DNA of 64,000 bases from contig NW_027192651.1 of the NCBI RefSeq assembly GCF_949987515.2, positions 4,216,001 through 4,280,000 on the forward strand. Direction: 5' to 3'. The position numbers were made by a program, and so were the translations under genes. Below the pieces are notes generated by a model, which was not told where the DNA came from, searched no databases, and saw nothing but the letters and a program-made list of their open reading frames with translations. The stretch comes from Delphinus delphis (lineage: Eukaryota; Chordata; Mammalia; Artiodactyla; Delphinidae). This document shows positions 34,876-49,090 of the stretch, piece by piece; position 1 is the first letter of the stretch, and every line of letters starts with the position of its first letter.

Positions 34876-36456
34876 TTGGCCAAAAAGGGCGTATGCGTTT
34901 TTTTCCTGAATATATTCAGGAAAAAACGCATACGCCCTTTTTGGCCAACCAAGCAAGCTTGCAAAGGAAATCTGCACTACAATGAAGTCTCACTTCCCCC
35001 CGGTCAAAAGGGCCATCTGAAAAAAGTGTAAAATCCAGAAAGGCAGGACAGGCCATGGAGAACTGGGAGCCTTGTTATGCTGATGGGCGGGATGTAAATT
35101 GCCAACAACCACTCGGGAGAAGTGTATGGTGTTTCCTGAAACATCTAAAAAACAAAGCAACAGAGCCTAGGGCACTTCCACTTATGGTCCTATAGCTTAG
35201 GGAAATTAAAATCAAAAAGACACAGCCACACCAAAGTTTGGGACACCTCCGTTTACAAGAACCTCGTTTACCGTACAAGTTCAATATCACAGAAAGTGAA
35301 AAATGGATAAAGAACTTGTGGTACTTACGTACAATGCAGTATCACTCAGCAATGAAATCTATGTCATCAGGCCCGTAGCAGCATAATGAGTGGATTCAGG
35401 TACGATGATTCTAACTGAAATAAGTCACACAGAAAAAGAAACATCATAAGATATCACTAATACACGGAATGTAAACTTGGCTACACAGGAACTGCATTCC
35501 AAAACAGAACAGGGTCTCAAATTTAGAAAACCAACTTATGCTTGCTTACGGGGAAAGGTGAGTTGGGGTGCTGTATAAAACCAGAGATTGAAATGAGCAC
35601 AGATAAAGTTCCTTAAGCCAAATATGGAATATACAAGAGCTACTCCTTGCTCAACGAAATGGACTCAAAACCCCATATTAAACGCCTAAGAATGTACCTG
35701 ACTAGTAAGTATCTTAAAACCTATGGATTGCTATGTCTCTAAAAGAGAATCAAGCGTGTGTACAGGGGCATAAACGCAGCACTGATAGGATTGGAGAGGT
35801 TTGGTGAGCAAATGAAGACCCTTTGAAGTCATATTGCATGGTACCCATTCCACGGGTCTCAACTCTCCATGTTTAAGGTATTCTTCCTTCAGCTTAAACA
35901 TGCATGTGGAACACAGAGTATGATCAACCATGTGAATGGGAGACGTGTTCAAATATGTCTCAGTTTTCCTCCCCTGGTACTCGGGTGCAACATTCCAGAC
36001 GCTTGACTAACACTCTCCCGACTTGGAGAGTCAGTCCCTTTAACCTCCTGTTTGGCCCAGTTTGCAATTTCTGCGGAAGATGAACAGGAATAGCGAGAAC
36101 CAATGAGAGGCTAGCTGGAGGTGTCTGGACGGGCAAATTTAACTCTCATTTCCCACCAGGAAGAGGAATTAACCAAAGGCTCAGCATGCCGGGCCAGAAC
36201 CAGATTAGGGCCTGAAGCCATCCTGCGGTGTTGCAGCCAGGTCACAAGAAAGCGAGTTGAAGAAAGGAGCTCAGGGGCACTGTAATTCACAAAACTGCAG
36301 AGTTATAAATGACAGCTATCGTCCAAAAATAGACTGAAGTAAGGCTGCCAAGAGGACTTGAAAGCGGGGCAGAATTGCAGGAAACCGATTTCAGGAGGTA
36401 GACTGGAATTGCATTGAAAGCATAGGAAAAGAGGCAGAACGTCCACAATGATGCAC
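34876..36456 (+). repeat. Satellite unit (1581 bp), longest
   Basis: An extra T in the left arm makes a 73-bp inverted repeat (34876-34948). Carries the L1-like cttacgtacaatgcag form at 35324. Confidence 0.93.
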
Positions 36457-38034
36457 TTGGCCAAAAAGGGCGTATTTGTTTTTTCCTGAATATATTCAGG
36501 AAAAAACACATACGCCCTTTTTGGCCAACCAAGCAAGCTTGCAAAGGAAATCTGCACTACAATGAAGTCTCACTTCCCCCCAGTCAAAAGGGCCATCTGA
36601 AAAAAGTGTAAAATCCAGAAAGGCAACAGGCCATTGAGAACTGGGAGCCTTGTTATGCTGATGGGCGGGATGTAAATTGCCAACAACCACTCGGGAGATG
36701 TGTATGGTGTTTCCTGAAACATCTAAAAAACAAAGCAACAGAGCCTAGGGCACTTCCACTTATGGTCCTATAGCTTAGGGAAATTAAAATCAAACAGACA
36801 CAGCCACCCCAAAGTTTGGAACGGCTCTGTTTACAAGAACCTCGTTTACAGTACAAGTTCAACATCGCAGAAAGTGAAAAATGGATAAAGAAGTTGTGGT
36901 ATTTACTTACAAAGCAATATCACTCAGCAATGAAATCTGTGTCATCAGGCCCTTAGCAGCACAATGAGTGGATTCAGGTATGATGATTCTAACTGAAATA
37001 AGTCACACAGAAAAAGAAACATCATAAGATATCAGTAATACACGGAATGTAAACTTGGCTACACAGCAACTGAATTACAGAACAGAACAGGGTCTCAAAT
37101 TTAGAAAACCAACTTATTCTTGCTTAAGGGTAAAGGTGAGTTGGGGTGCTGCATAAAACCAGAGATTGAAATGAGCACAGATAAAGTTCCTTAAGCCAAA
37201 TATGGAATAGACAAGAGCTACTCCTTGCTCAACGAAATGGACTCAACACCCCATATTAAACGCCTAAGAATGTACCTGACTAGTAAGTATCTTAAAACCT
37301 ATGGATTGCTATGTCTCCGAAAGAGAATCAAGCATGTGTACAGGGGCATAAACGCAGCAGTGATAGGATTGGAGAGGTTCGGTGAGCAAATGAAGACCCT
37401 TTGAAGTCATATTGCATGGTACCCATTCCACAGGTTTCAACTACCCAGGTTTAAGGTATTCTTCCTTCAGCTATAACATGCATGTGGAACCTAGAGTATG
37501 ATCAACCATGTGATTGGGAGACGTGTTCAAATATGTCTCAGTTTTCCTCCCCTGGTACTCGGGTGCAACATTCCAGACGCTTTACTAACACTCTCCCCAC
37601 TTGGAGAGTCAGTCCCTTTAACCTCCTGTTTGGCCCAGTTTGCAATTTCTGCGGAAGATGAACAGGAATAGCGAGAACCAATGAGAGGCTAGCTGGAGGT
37701 GTCTGGACGGGCAAATTTAACTCTCATTTCCCACCAGGAAGAGGAATTAACCAAAGGCTCAGCGTGCCGTACCAGAACCAGATTAGGGCCTGAAGCCATC
37801 CTGCGGTGTTGCGGCCAGCTCCAAAGAAACCGAGTTGAAGAAAGGAGCGCAGGGGCACTGTAATTCACAAACCTGCAGAGTTATAAATGACAGCTATCGT
37901 CCAAAAATAGACTGAAGTAAGGCTGCCAAGAGGACTTGAAAGCAGGGCAGAATTGCAGGAAACCGATTTCAGGAGGTAGACTGGAATTGCATTGAAAGCA
38001 TAGGAAAAGAGGCAGAACGTCCACAATGATGCAC
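36457..38034 (+). repeat. Satellite unit (1578 bp)
   Basis: Both arms are changed: tatttg on the left, and CpG to CpA at 36508 on the right. A 2-bp deletion in aggcaacaggcc lies near 36625. Confidence 0.93.
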
Positions 38035-39614
38035 TTGGCCAAAAAGGGCGTATGCGTTTTTTCCTGAATATATTCAGGAAAAAACGCATACGCCCTTTTT
38101 GGCCAACCAAGCAAGCTTGCAAAGGAAATCTGCACTACAATGAAGTCTCACTTCCCCCCGGTCAAAAGGGCCATCTGAAAAAAGTGTAAAATCCAGAAAG
38201 GCAGGACAGGCCATGGAGAACTGGGAGCCTTGTTATGCTGATGGGCGGGATGTAAATTGCCAACAACCACTCGGGAGAAGTGTATGGTGTTTCCTGAAAC
38301 ATCTAAAAAACAAAGCAACAGAACCTAGGGCACTTCCACTTATGGTCCTATAGCTTAGGGAAATTAAAATCAAACAGACACAGCCACCCCAAAGTTTGGA
38401 ACGGCTCTGTTTACAAGAACCTCGTTTACAGTACAAGTTCAACATCGCAGAAAGTGAAAAATGGATAAAGAAGTTGTGGTATTTACTTACAAAGCAATAT
38501 CACTCAGCAATGAAATCTGTGTCATCAGGCCCTTAGCAGAACAATGAGTGGATTCACGTATGATGATTCTAACTGAAATAAGTCACACAGAAAAAGAAAC
38601 ATCATAAGATATCAGTAATACACGGAATGTAAACTTGGCTACACAGGAACTGAATTACAGAACAGAACAGGGTCTCAAATTTAGAAAACCAACTTATGCT
38701 TGCTTAAGGGTAAAGGTGAGTTGGGGTGCTGCATAAAACCAGAGATTGAAATGAGCACAGATAAAGTTCCTTAAGTCAAATATGGAATAGACAAGAGCTA
38801 CTCCTTGCTCAACGAAATGGACTCAACACCGCATATTAAACGCCTAAGAATGTACCTGACTTGTAAGTATCGTAAAACCTATGGATTGCTATGTCTCCAA
38901 AAGAGAATCAAGAATGTGTACAGGGGCATAAACGCAGCAGTGATAAGATTGGAGAGGTTCGGTGAGCAAATGAAGACCCTTTGAAATCATATTGCATGGT
39001 ACCCATTACACGGGTCTCAACTCTCCAGGTTTAAGGTATTCTTCCTTCAGCTAAAACATGCATGTGGAACCCAGAGTATGATCAACCATGTGAACGGGAG
39101 ACGTGTTCAAATATGTCTCAGTTTTCCTCCCCTGGTACTCGGGTGCAACATTCCAGACGCTTTACTAACACTCTCCCCACTTGGAGAGTCAGCGCCTTTA
39201 ACCTCCTGTTTGGCCCAGTTTGCAATTTCTGCGGAAGATGAACAGGAATAGCGAGAACCAATGAGAGGCTAGCTGGAGGTGTCTGGACGGGCAAATTTAA
39301 CTCTCATTTCCCACCAGGAAGAGGAAATAACCAAAGGCTCAACGTGCCGTACCGGAGCCAGATTAGGGCCTGAAGCCATCCTGCGGTGTTGCGGCCAGCT
39401 CAAAAGAAAGCGAGTTGAAGAAAGGAGCTCAGGGGCACTGTAATTCACAAACCTGCAGAGTTATAAATGACAGCTATCGTCCAAAAATAGACTGAAGTAA
39501 GGCTGCCAAGAGGACTTGAAAGCGGGGCAGAATTGCAGGAAACCGATTTCAGGAGGTAGACTGGAATTGCATTGAAAGCATAGGAAAAGAGGCAGAACGT
39601 CCACAATGATGCAC
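38035..39614 (+). repeat. Satellite unit (1580 bp)
   Basis: Carries agcagaacaatg (38540) and agtatcgtaaaacc (38865), the latter shared with the next unit only. Confidence 0.93.
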
Positions 39615-41193
39615 TTGGCCAAAAAGGGCGTATGCGTTTTTTCCTGAATATATTCAGGAAAAAACGCATACGCCCTTTTTGGCCAACCAAGCAAGCTTGC
39701 AAAGGAAATCTGCACTACAATGAAGTCTCACTTCCCCCCGGTCAAAAGGGCCATCTGAAAAAAGTGTAAAATCCAGAAAGGCAGGACAGGCCATGGAGAA
39801 CTGGGAGCCTTGTTATGCTGATGGGCGGGATGTAAATTGCCAACAACCACTCGGGAGAAGTGTATGGTGTTTCCTGAAACATCTAAAAAACAAAGCAACA
39901 GAACCTAGGGCACTTCCATTTATGGTCCTATAGCTTAGGGAAATTAAAATCAAAAAGACACAGCCACCCCAAAGTTTGGGACGCCTCTGTTTACAACAAC
40001 CTCGTTTACAGTACAAGTTCAACATCACAGAAAGTGAAAAATGGATAAAGAAGTTGTGGTATTTACTTACAAAGCAATATCACTCAGCAATGAAATCTGT
40101 GTCATCAGGCCCTTAGCATCACAATGAGTGGATTCAGGTATGATGATTCTAACTGAAATAAGTCACACAGAAAAAGAAACATCATAAGATATCAGTAATA
40201 CACGGAATGTAAACTTGGCTACACAGGAACTGAATTACAGAACAGAACAGGGTCTCAAATTTAGAAAACCAACTTATGCTTGCTTAAGGGTAAAGGTGAG
40301 TTGGGGTGCTGCATAAAACCAGAGATTGAAATGAGCACAGATAAAGTTCCTTAAGTCAAATATGGAATAGACAAGAGCTACTCCTTGCTCAACGAAATGG
40401 ACTCAACACCGCATATTAAACGCATAAGAATGTACCTGACTAGTAAGTATCGTAAAACCTATGGATTGCTATGTCTCCAAAAGAGAATCAAGCATGTGTA
40501 CAGGGGCATAAACGCAGCAGTGATAGGATTGGAGAGGTTCGGTGAGCAAATGAAGACCCTTTGAAGTCATATTGCATGGTACCCATTACACGGGTCTCAA
40601 CTCTCCAGGTTTAAGGTATTCTTCCTTCAGCTAAAACATGCATGTGGAACTCAAGTATGATCAACCATGTGAACGGGAGACGTGTTCAAATATGTCTCAG
40701 TTTTCCTCCCCTGGTACTCGAGTGCAACATTCCAGACGCTTTACTAACACTCTCCCGACTTGGAGAGTCAGTCCCTTTAACCTCCTGTTTGGCCCAGTTT
40801 GCAATTTCTGCGGAAGATGAACAGGAATAGCGAGAACCAATGAGAGGCTAGCTGGAGGTGTCTGGACGGGCAAATTTAACACTCATTTCCAACCAGGAAG
40901 AGGAAATAACCAAAGGCTCAGCGTGCCGTACCGGAACCAGATTAGGGCCTGAAGCCATCCTGCGGTGTTGCGGCCAGCTCAAAAGAAAGCGAGTTGAAGA
41001 AAGGAGCTCAGGGGCACTGTAATTCACAAACCTGCAGAGTTATAAATGACAGCTATCGTCCAAAAATATACTGAAGTAAGGCTGCCAAGAGGACTTGAAA
41101 GCGGGGCAGAATTGCAGGAAACCGATTGCAGGAGGTAGACTGGAATTGCATTGAAAGCATAGGAAAAGAGGCAGAATGTCCACAATGATGCAC
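39615..41193 (+). repeat. Satellite unit (1579 bp)
   Basis: Private catttatgg (39918) and ggaactcaagtatg (40647). Confidence 0.93.
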
Positions 41194-42772
41194 TTGGCCA
41201 AAAAGGGCGTATGCGTTTTTTCCTGAATATATTCAGGAAAAAACGCATACGCCCTTTTTGGCCAACCAAGCAAGCTTGCAAAGGAAATCTGCACTACAAT
41301 GAAGTCTCACTTCCCCGCGGTCAAAAGGGCCATCTGAAAAAAGTGTAAAATCCAGAAAGGCAGGACAGGCCATGGAGAACTGGGAGCCTTGTTATGCTGA
41401 TGGGCGGGATGTAAATTGCCAACAACCACTCGGGAGAAGTGTATGGTGTTTCCTGAAACATCTAAAAAAAAAAGCAACAGAGCCTAGGGCACTTCCACTT
41501 ATGGTCCTATAGCTTAGGGAAATTAAAATAAAAAAGACACAGCCACCCCAAAGTTTGGAACGGCTCTGTTTACAAGAACCTCGTTTACAGTACAAGTTCA
41601 ACATCGCAGAAAGTGAAAAATGGATAAAGAACTTGTGGTACTTACGTACAATGCAGTATCACTCAGCAATGAAATCTATGTCATCAGGCCCGTAGCAGCA
41701 TAATGAGTAGATTCAGGTACGATGATTCTAACTGAAATAAGTCACACAGAAAAAGAAACATCATAAGATATCACTAATACACGGAATGTAAACTTGGCTA
41801 CACAGGAACTGAATTCCAAAACAGAACAGGTTCTCAAATTTAGAAAACCAACTTATGCTTGCTTAAGGGGAAAGGTGAGTTGGGTTGCTGCATAAACCAG
41901 AGATTGAAATGAGCACAGATAAAGTTCCTTAAGCCAAATATGGAATAGACAAGAGCTACTCCTTGCTCAACGAAATGGACTCAACACCGCATATTAAACG
42001 CCTAAGAATGTACCTGACAAGTAAGTATCTTAAAACCTATGGATTGCTATGTCTCCGAAAGAGAATCAAGCATGTGTACAGGGGCATAAACGCAGCAGTG
42101 ATAGGATTGGAGAGGTTCGGTGAGAAAATGAAGACCCTTTGAAGTCATATTGCATGGTACCCATTACACGGGTTTCAACTACCCAGGTTTTAGGTATTCT
42201 TCCTTCAGCTAAAACATGCATGTGGAACCCAGAGTATGATCAACCATGTGATCGGGAGACGTGTTCAAATATGTCTCAGTTTTCCTCCCCTGGTACTCGG
42301 GTGCAACATTCCAGACGCTTTACTAACACTCTCCCCACTTGGAGAGTCAGTCCCTTTAACCTCCTGTTTGGCCCAGTTTGCAATTTCTGCGGAAGATGAA
42401 CAGGAATAGCGAGAACCAATGAGAGGCTAGCTGGAGGTGTCTGGACGGGCAAATTTAACTCTCATTTCCCACCAGGAAGAGGAATTTACCAAAGGCTCAG
42501 CATGCCGGGCCGGAACCAGATTAGGGCCTGAAGCCATCCTGCGGTGTTGCGGCCAGGTCACAAGAAAGCGAGTTGAAGAAAGGAGCTCAGGGGCACTGTA
42601 ATTCACAAACCTGCAGAGTTATAAATGACAGCTATCGTCCAAGAATAGACTGAAGTAAGGCTGCCAAGAGGACTTGAAAGCGGGGCAGAATTGCAGGAAA
42701 CCCATTTCAGGAGGTAGACTGGAATTGCATTGAAAGCATAGGAAAAGAGGCAGAACGTCCACAATGATGCAC
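41194..42772 (+). repeat. Satellite unit (1579 bp), partly ancestral-like
   Basis: L1-like cttacgtacaatgcag at 41641 and attccaaaac near 41812 match the unit exactly four periods earlier. Confidence 0.93.
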
Positions 42773-44352
42773 TTGGCCAAAAAGGGCGTATACGTTTTTT
42801 CCTGAATATATTCAGGAAAAAACACATACGCCCTTTTTGGCCAACCAAGCAAGCTTGCAAAGGAAATCTGCACTACAATGAAGTCTCACTTCCCCCCGGT
42901 CAAAAGGGCCATCTGAAAAAAGGGTAAAATCCAGAAAGGCAGGACAGGCCATGGAGAACTGGGAGCCTTGTTATGCTGATGGGCGGGATGTAAATTGCCA
43001 ACAACCACTCGGGAGAAGTGTATGGTGTTTCCTGAAACATCTAAAAAACAAAGCAACAGAACCTAGGGCACTTCCACTTATGGTCCTATATCTTAGGGAA
43101 ATTAAAATCAAAAAGACACAGCCACCCCAAAGTTTGGAACGGCTCTGTTTACAAGAACCTCGTTTACAGTACAAGTTCAACATCGCAGAAAGTGAAAAAT
43201 GGATAAAGAAGTTGTGGTATTTACTTACAAAGCAATATCACTCAGCAATGAAATCTGTGTCATCAGGCCCTTAGCAGCACAATGAGTGGATTCAGGTATG
43301 ATGATTCTAACTGAAATAAGTCACACAGAAATAGAAACATCATAAGATATCACTAATACACGGAATGTAAACTTGGCTACACAGGAACTGAATTACAGAA
43401 CAGAACAGGGTCTCAAATTTAGAAAACCAACTTATGCTTGCTTAAGGGGAAAGGTGAGTTGGGGTGCTGCATAAAACCAGAGATTGAAATGAGCACAGAT
43501 AAAGTTCCTTAAGCCAAATATGGAATAGACAAGAGCTACTCCTTGCTCAACGAAATGGACTCAACACCGCATATTAAACGCCTAAGAATGTACCTGACTA
43601 GTAAGTATCTTAAAACCTATGGATTGCTATGTCTCCGAAAGAGAATCAAGCATGTGTACAGGGGCATAAACGCAGCAGTGATAGGATTGGAGAGGTTCGG
43701 TGAGCAAATGAAGACCCTTTGAAGTCATATTGCATGGTACCCATTCCACGGGTTTCAACTACCCAGGTTTTAGGTATTCTTCCTTCAGCTAAAACATGCA
43801 TGTGGAACCCAGAGTATGATCAACCATGTGAACGGGAGACGTGTTCAAATATATCTCAGTTTTCCTCCCCTGGTACTCGGGTGCAACATTCCAGACGCTT
43901 TACTAACACTCTCCCCACTTGGAGAGTCAGTCCCTTTAACCTCCTGTTTGGCCCAGTTTGCAATTTCTGCGGAAGATGAACAGGAATAGCGAGAACCAAT
44001 GAGAGACTAGCTGGAGGTGTCTGGACGGGCAAATTTAACTCTCATTTCCCACCAGGAAGAGGAAATAACCAAAGGCTCACTGTGCCGTGCAGGAACCAGA
44101 TTAGGGCCTGAAGCCATCCTGCGGTGTTGCGGCCAGGTCACAAGAAAGCGAGTTGAAGAAAGGAGCTCAGGGGCACTGTAATTCACAAACCTGCAGAGTT
44201 ATAAATGACAGCTATCGTCCAAAAATAGACTGAAGTAAGGCTGCCAAGAGGACTTGAAAGCGGGGCAGAATTGCAGGAAACCCATTTCAGGAGGTAGACT
44301 GGAATTGCATTGAATGCATAGGAAAAGAGGCAGAACGTCCACAATGATGCAC
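42773..44352 (+). repeat. Satellite unit (1580 bp)
   Basis: Arms carry tatacg (left) and cacatac (right, A at 42824). Also gggtaaaatcc at 42923 and ctatatcttag at 43091. Confidence 0.93.
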
Positions 44353-45931
44353 TTGGCCAAAAAGGGCGTATGCGTTTTTTCCTGAATATATTCAGGAAAA
44401 AACGCATACGCCCTTTTTGGCCAACCAAGCAAGCTTGCAAAGGAAATCTGCACTACAATGAAGTCTCACTTCCCCCCGGTCAAAAGGGTCATCTGAAAAA
44501 AGTGTAAAATCCAGAAAGGCAGGACAGGCCATGGAGAACTGGGAGCCTTGTTATGCTGATGGGCGGGATGTAAATTGCCAACAACCACTTGGGAGAAGTG
44601 TATGGTGTTTCCTGAAACATCTAAAAAACAAAGCAACAGAGCCTAGGGCACTTCCACTTATGGTCCTATAGCTTAGGGAATTTAAAATCAAAAAGACACA
44701 GCCACCCCAAAGTTTGGAACGGCTCTGTTTACAAGAACCTCGTTTACAGTACAAGTTCAACATCGCAGAAAGTGAAAAATGGATAAAGAAGTTGTGGTAT
44801 TTACTTACAAAGCAATATCACTCAGCAATGAAATCTGTGTCATCAGGCCCTTAGCAGCACAATGAGTGGATTCAGGTATGATGATTCTAACTGAAATAAG
44901 TCACACAGAAAAAGAAACATCATAAGATATCAGTAATACACGGAATGTAAACTTGGCTACACAGGAACTGAATTACAGAACAGAACAGGGTCTCAAATTT
45001 CGAAAACCAACTTATGCTTGCTTAAGGGGAAAGGTGAGTTGGGGTGCTGCATAAAACCAGAGATTGAAATGAGCACAGATAAAGTTCCTTAAACCAAATA
45101 TGGAATAGACAAGAGCTACTCCTTGCTCAACGAAATGGACTCAACACCGCATATTAAACGCCTAAGAATGTACCTGACTAGTAAGTATCTTAAAACCTAT
45201 GGATTGCTATGTCTCCGAAAGAGAATCAAGCATGTGTACAGGGGCATAAACGCAGCAGTGATAGGATTGGAGAGGTTCGGTGAGCAAATGAAGACCCTTT
45301 GAAGTCATATTGCATGGTACCCATTCCACGGGTTTCAACTACCCAGGTTTTAGGTATTCTTCCTTCAGCTAAAACATGCGTGTGGAACCCAAGTATGATC
45401 AACCGTGTGAACGGGAGACGTGTTCAAATATGTCTCAGTTTTCCTCCCCTGGTACTCGGGTGCAACATTCCAGACGCTTTACTAACACTCTCCCCACTTG
45501 GAGAGTCAGTCCCTTTAACCTCCTGTTTGGCCCAGTTTGCAATTTCTGCGGAAGATGAACAGGAATAGCGAGAACCAATGAGAGGCTAGCTGGAGGTGTC
45601 TGGACGGGCAAATTTAACTCTCATTTCCCACCAGGAAGAGGAAATAACCAAAGGCTCACTGTGCCGTGCAGGAACCAGATTAGGGCCTGAAGCCATCCTG
45701 CGGTGTTGCGGCCAGCTCACAAGAAAGCGAGTTGAAGAAAGGAGCTCAGGGGCACTGTAATTCACAAACCTGCAGAGTTATAAATGACAGCTATCGTCCA
45801 AAAATAGACTGAAGTAAGGCTGCCAAGAGGACTTGAAAGCGGGGCAGAATTGCAGGAAACCGATTTTAGGAGGTAGACTGGAATTGCATTGAATGCATAG
45901 GAAAAGAGGCAGAACGTCCACAATGATGCAC
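44353..45931 (+). repeat. Satellite unit (1579 bp)
   Basis: Carries aagggtcatc (44485), ggaatttaaaatc (about 44677) and tttcgaaaacc (44998), the last shared by the next two units. Confidence 0.93.
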
Positions 45932-47511
45932 TTGGCCAAAAAGGGCGTATGCGTTTTTTCCTGAATATATTCAGGAAAAAACGCATACGCCCTTTTTGGC
46001 CAACCAAGCAAGCTTGCAAAGGAAATCTGCACTACAATGAAGTCTCACTTCCCCCCGGTCAAAAGGGCCATCTGAAAAAAGTGTAAAATCCAGAAAGGCA
46101 GGACAGGCCATGGAGAACTGGGAGCCTTGTTATGCTGATGGGCGGGATGTAAATTGCCAACAACCACTCGGGAGAAGTGTATGGTGTTTCCTGAAACATC
46201 TAAAAAACAAAGCAACAGAGCCTAGGGCACTTCCACTTATGGTCCTATAGCTTAGGGAAATTAAAATCAAAAAGACACAGCCACCCCAAAGTTTGGGACG
46301 GCTCTGTTTACAAGAACCTCGTTTACAGTACAAGTTCAACATCGCAGAAAGTGAAAAATGGATAAAGAAGTTGTGGTATTTACTTACAAAGCAATATCAC
46401 TCAGCAATGAAATCTGTGTCATCAGGCCCTTAGCAGCACAATGAGTGGATTCAGGTATGATGATTCTAACTGAAATAAGTCACACAGAAAAAGAAACATC
46501 ATAAGATATCAGTAATACACGGAATGTAAACTTGGCTACACAGGAACTGAATTACAGAACAGAACAGGGTCTCAAATTTCGAAAACCAACTTATGCTTGC
46601 TTAAGGGGAAAGGGGAGTTGGGGTGCTGCATAAAACCAGAGATTGAAATGAGCACAGATAAAGTTCCTTAAGCCAAATATGGAATAGACAAGAGCTACTC
46701 CTTGCTCAACGAAATGGACTCAACACCGCATATTAAACGCCTAAGAATGTACCTGACTAGTAAGTATCTTAAAACCTATGGATTGCTATGTCTCCGAAAG
46801 AGAATCAAGCATGTATACAGGGGCATAAACGCAGCAGTGATAGGATTGGAGAGGTTCGGTGAGCAAATGAAGACCCTTTGAAGTCATATTGCATGGTACC
46901 CATTCCCCGGGTTTCAACTACCCAGGTTTTAGGTATTCTTCCTTCAGCTAAAACATGCATGTGGAACCCAGAGTATGATCAACCATGTGAACGGGAGACG
47001 TGTTCAAATATGTCTCAGTTTTCCTCCCCTGGTACTCGGGTGCAACATTCCAGATGCTTTACTAACACTCTCCCCACTTGGAGAGTCAGCGCCTTTAACC
47101 TCCTGTTTGGCACAGTTTGCAATTTCTGCGGAAGATGAACAGGAATAGCGAGAACCAATGAGAGGCTAGCTGGAGGTGTCTGGACAGGCAAATTTAACTC
47201 TCATTTCCCACCAGGAAGAGGAAATAACCAAAGGCTCACTGTGCCGTGCAGGAACCAGATTAGGGCCTGAAGCCATCCTGCGGTGTTGCGGCCAGCTCAC
47301 AAGAAAGCGAGTTGAAGAAAGGAGCTCAGGGGCACTGTAATTCACAAACCTGCAGAGTTATAAATGACAGCTATCGTCCAAAAATAGACTGAAGTAAGGC
47401 TGCCAAGAGGACTTGAAAGCGGGGCAGAATTGCAGGAAACCGATTTCAGGAGGTAGACTGGAATTGCATTGAAAGCATAGGAAAAGAGGCAGAACGTCCA
47501 CAATGATGCAC
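45932..47511 (+). repeat. Satellite unit (1580 bp)
   Basis: Private aggggagttgg (46611) and cattccccggg (46901). Confidence 0.93.
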
Positions 47512-49090
47512 TTGGCCAAAAAGGGCGTATGCGTTTTTTCCTGAATATATTCAGGAAAAAACGCATACGCCCTTTTTGGCCAACCAAGCAAGCTTGCAAA
47601 GGAAATCTGCACTACAATGAAGTCTCACTTCCCCGCGGTCAAAAGGGCCATCTGAAAAAAGTGTAAAATCCAGAAAGGCAGGACAGGCCATGGAGAACTG
47701 GGAGCCTTGTTATGCTGATGGGTGGGATGTAAATTGCCAACAACCACTCGGGAGAAGTGTATGGTGTTTCCTGAAACATCTAAAAAACAAAGCAACAGAA
47801 CCTAGGGCACTTCCACTTATGGTCCTATAGATTAGGGAAATTAAAATCAAAAAGACACAGCCACCCCAAAGTTTGGAACGGCTCTGTTTACAAGAACCTC
47901 GTTTACAGTACAAGTTCAACATCGCAGAAAGTGAAAAATGGATAAAGAAGTTGTGGTATTTACTTACAAAGCAATATCACTCAGCAATGAAATCTGTGTC
48001 ATCAGGCCCTTAGCAGCACAATGAGTGGATTCAGGTATGATGATTCTAACTGAAATAAGTCACACAGAAAAAGAAACATCATAAGATATCAGTAATACAC
48101 GGAATGTAAACTTGGCTACACAGGAACTGAATTACAGAACAGAACAGGGTCTCAAATTTCGAAAACCAACTTATGCTTCCTTAAGGGGAAAGGTGAGTTG
48201 GGGTGCTGCATAAAACCAGAGATTGAAATGAGCACAGATAAAGTTCCTTAAGCCAAATATGGAATAGACAAGAGCTACTCTTTGCTCAATGAAATGGACT
48301 CAACACCGCATATTAAACGCCTAAGAATGTACCTGACTAGTAAGTATCTTAAAACCTATGGATTGCTATGTCTCCGAAAGAGAATCAAGCATGTGTACAG
48401 GGGCATAAACGCAGCAGTGATAGGATTGGAGAGGTTCGGTGAGCAAATGAAGACCCTTTGAAGTCATATTGCATGGTACCCATTCCACGGGTTTCAACTA
48501 CCCAGGTTTTAGGTATTCTTCCTTCAGCTAAAACATGCATGTGGAACCCAAGTATGATCAACCGTGTGAACGGGAGACGTGTTCAAATATGTCTCAGTTT
48601 TCCTCCCCTGGTACTCGGGTGCAACATTCCAGACGCTTTACTAACACTCTCCCCACTTGGAGAGTCAGTCCCTTTAACCTCCTGTTTGGCCCAGTTTGCA
48701 ATTTCTGCGGAAGATGAACAGGAATAGCGAGAACCAATGAGAGGCTAGCTGGAGGTGTCTGGACGGGCAAATTTAACTCTCATTTCCCACCAGGAAGAGG
48801 AAATAACCAAAGGCTCAGTGTGCCATGCCGGAACCAGATTAGGGCCTGAAGCCATCCTGCGGTGTTGCGGCCAGCTCACAAGAAAGCGAGTTGAAGAAAG
48901 GAGCTCAGGGGCACTGTAATTCACAAACCTGCAGAGTTATAAATGACAGCTATCGTCCAAAAATAGACTGAAGTAAGGCTGCCAAGAGGACTTGAAAGCG
49001 GGGCAGAATTGCAGGAAACCGATTTCAGGAGGTAGACTGGAATTGCATTGAAAGCATAGGAAAAGAGGCAGAACGTCCACAATGATGCAC
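47512..49090 (+). repeat. Satellite unit (1579 bp)
   Basis: Carries gggtgggatg (47720), ctatagattagg (47825) and gcttccttaag (48175). Confidence 0.93.

Noticed and set aside
42951..43274. 107-codon plus-strand frame present in two units (also 49269-49592)
   Set aside because: Opened only by single substitutions at the tag codon (tatatcttag, tatacctta). No start context or conservation in other units.
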